DNA of 6,340 nucleotides, taken from Nitrososphaerales archaeon (lineage in GTDB: Archaea; Thermoproteota; Nitrososphaeria; Nitrososphaerales; Gagatemarchaeaceae). Shown one piece after another: positions 5,888 to 6,340 of this stretch. Made by a program: the position numbers and the translations under genes. The notes under the pieces were generated by a model. It was given only the letters and a program-made list of their open reading frames with translations, had not been told where the DNA came from and did no database searches. The stretch is from assembly GCA_030044375.1 (NCBI GenBank), contig JASHVX010000022.1, positions 1 through 6,340 on the forward strand, in the 5' to 3' direction. Positions within the stretch are counted from its first letter, which is position 1. The number at the start of each line of letters is the position of its first letter.

Positions 5888-5912
5888 CACCATGCGGCCG
5901 GGATATGAATTA

Positions 5913-5920
5913 CTTAATAG
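5913..5920 (+). promoter_or_regulatory. TATA-like box for the antitoxin-toxin pair
   Basis: CTTAATAG is centred about 25 bases before the antitoxin ATG, so transcription would start at or beside the ATG (leaderless). An alternative box, ATATGAAT (about 5903-5910), lies about 36 bases before the ATG and would fit the geometry seen for atpC and atpK. Confidence 0.5.
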
Positions 5921-5923
5921 ACG

Positions 5924-5938
5924 GTATGAAAGTCATAC
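5924..5938. promoter_or_regulatory. Operator-like palindrome GTATGA-AAG-TCATAC
   Basis: Perfect 6-bp arms surround a 3-base spacer, placed between the TATA-like box and the antitoxin ATG and ending three bases before it. A protein bound here would cover the transcription start. AbrB-type antitoxins usually repress their own operon as dimers or tetramers at such symmetric sites, so autoregulation is the natural reading (inference). Confidence 0.5.
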
Positions 5939-5941
5939 TTC

Positions 5942-6229
5942 ATGGAAGAACCTGAATTGGCCACAGTAGGTACTAAGGGACAGGTGGTGATCCCACACCA
6001 GTTGCGGAAGGAATTGGGGATCGGGCCGAAGACGAAACTCGCGATCTTCAGCAGGGAGGGGAAGCTCGTTGTAGTAAAGGTCGAGGCTCCAGCGGTCGAG
6101 GACGGATTGAAGGACCTCTTCCGGGAGATAGATGACCGCTACAAGAGCAAGAAGAGGCCAACGGAGAGTGAAATCCTGAGAGAGATTCAGGCATACAGGA
6201 TGGAAAGGCGGTCAGCGAAGGGCGCATGA
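5942..6229 (+). CDS. vapB: AbrB/SpoVT-type antitoxin (VapB-like)
   Basis: This 95-residue protein has an N-terminal swapped-hairpin AbrB DNA-binding domain: ATVGTKGQVVIPHQLRKELG (7-26), then IGPKTKLAIFSREGKLVVVKVE (27-48). The TKGQVVIP core with the following helix and LGI is diagnostic. The charged, helical C-terminus (about 54-95) is the part that in this family wraps and blocks the toxin. The gene product should neutralise the PIN-domain protein encoded directly downstream and repress the operon through DNA binding. The start is ATG at 5942, just after an operator-like palindrome. An ATGA at 6226-6229 overlaps its stop codon, the usual coupling signal for such pairs, but that ATG is not in frame with the PIN domain. 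Base composition is a little less GC-rich than the ATPase genes. Confidence 0.88.
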   Translation: MEEPELATVGTKGQVVIPHQLRKELGIGPKTKLAIFSREGKLVVVKVEAPAVEDGLKDLFREIDDRYKSKKRPTESEILREIQAYRMERRSAKGA

Positions 6230-6233
6230 GACA

Positions 6234-6340
6234 CTGCGCATTCTCCTCGACACGAACGTCCTGATTTCAGCCTTCGTAGGGCACGGGAAGCCCAGGCATC
6301 TCTTCCGCAAAGTGCTCCAACGTCACCAACTGATTTCCTC
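6234..6340 (+). CDS. vapC: PIN-domain ribonuclease toxin (VapC-like), N-terminal part, cut by window edge
   Basis: The reading frame gives (L/M)RILLDTNVLISAFVG followed by HGKPRHLFRKVLQ, the characteristic start of PIN-domain proteins. The Asp in LLDTN is the first of the metal-binding acidic residues; the others lie beyond the window. PIN toxins of type II pairs are Mg-dependent RNases that cut tRNA, rRNA or mRNA and are held inactive by the antitoxin encoded upstream. The start is a problem: the frame opens after a stop at 6177-6179, and between there and LLDTN it has no ATG, GTG or TTG. CTG at 6234 would give the family-typical MRILLDTN. The ATG at 6226 is out of frame and stops after 12 codons. 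A rare CTG start, a one-base loss near 6229-6233, or a sequencing error are all possible. Confidence 0.75.
   Translation, partial: MRILLDTNVLISAFVGHGKPRHLFRKVLQRHQLIS

Noticed and set aside
5633..5893. 86-residue open frame on the minus strand over the tRNA
   Set aside because: The PRPGFEPGSPTRKAGILS-type peptide is the well-known false translation of the antisense strand of a tRNA gene.
1..6340. CRISPR arrays, insertion sequences and rRNA
   Set aside because: I looked for regularly spaced repeats, transposase motifs, terminal inverted repeats and conserved rRNA segments and found none.

Overview
The window looks like chromosomal DNA of a GC-rich archaeon. It encodes three membrane-side subunits of an A-type (archaeal V/A-type) ATP synthase, a polyprenyl diphosphate synthase of the kind that feeds archaeal lipid synthesis, a small family X DNA polymerase, and a tRNA-Glu that appears to carry a short intron outside the anticodon loop. 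Promoters look archaeal: TATA-like boxes lie about 25-45 bases upstream of the start codons, no clear Shine-Dalgarno sequences are seen, and several starts are TTG. The tRNA intron and promoter style favour a TACK-type lineage (Thaumarchaeota/Nitrososphaeria-like or a relative). That placement is inference, since no phylogenetic marker was compared.

Layout. 1-354 (+): C-terminal part of a family X DNA polymerase, cut by the window edge. 368-2410 (-): ATP synthase subunit I (a), convergent with the polymerase. 2411-2572: divergent promoter region. 2573-3625 (+): subunit C (d). 3701-4039 (+): subunit K (c, the rotor proteolipid), with its own promoter. 4061-4918 (-): a shortened polyprenyl/geranylgeranyl diphosphate synthase. 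4982-5683 (+): an unrecognised 233-residue protein, divergent from the synthase and apparently sharing one palindromic TATATA core with it. 5725-5820 (+): tRNA-Glu(TTC) with a 21-base insertion in the D-loop. 5942-6229 (+): AbrB-type antitoxin. 6234-6340 (+): start of a PIN-domain toxin cut by the right edge.

How the genes relate. Subunits I, C and K form the ion-translocating part of the ATP synthase and its link to the central stalk: the rotor ring (K), its static partner (I), and the d-like socket (C). The catalytic A/B subunits and the D, E, F and H stalk subunits are not in this window, so the ATPase genes are either split or continue elsewhere. The synthase probably makes the prenyl chains of the membrane lipids. 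The right end (tRNA plus AbrB/PIN pair, with visibly lower GC around 5821-5941) looks like a small accessory module next to a tRNA gene.

I see no clear new multi-gene system. The items most worth checking are the noncanonical tRNA-Glu intron, the PIN toxin with no normal start codon in frame, the operator-like palindrome before the antitoxin, the shared divergent TATA box, the synthase lacking the usual segment after its second Asp-rich motif, and the Asn at the third catalytic carboxylate position of the polymerase.
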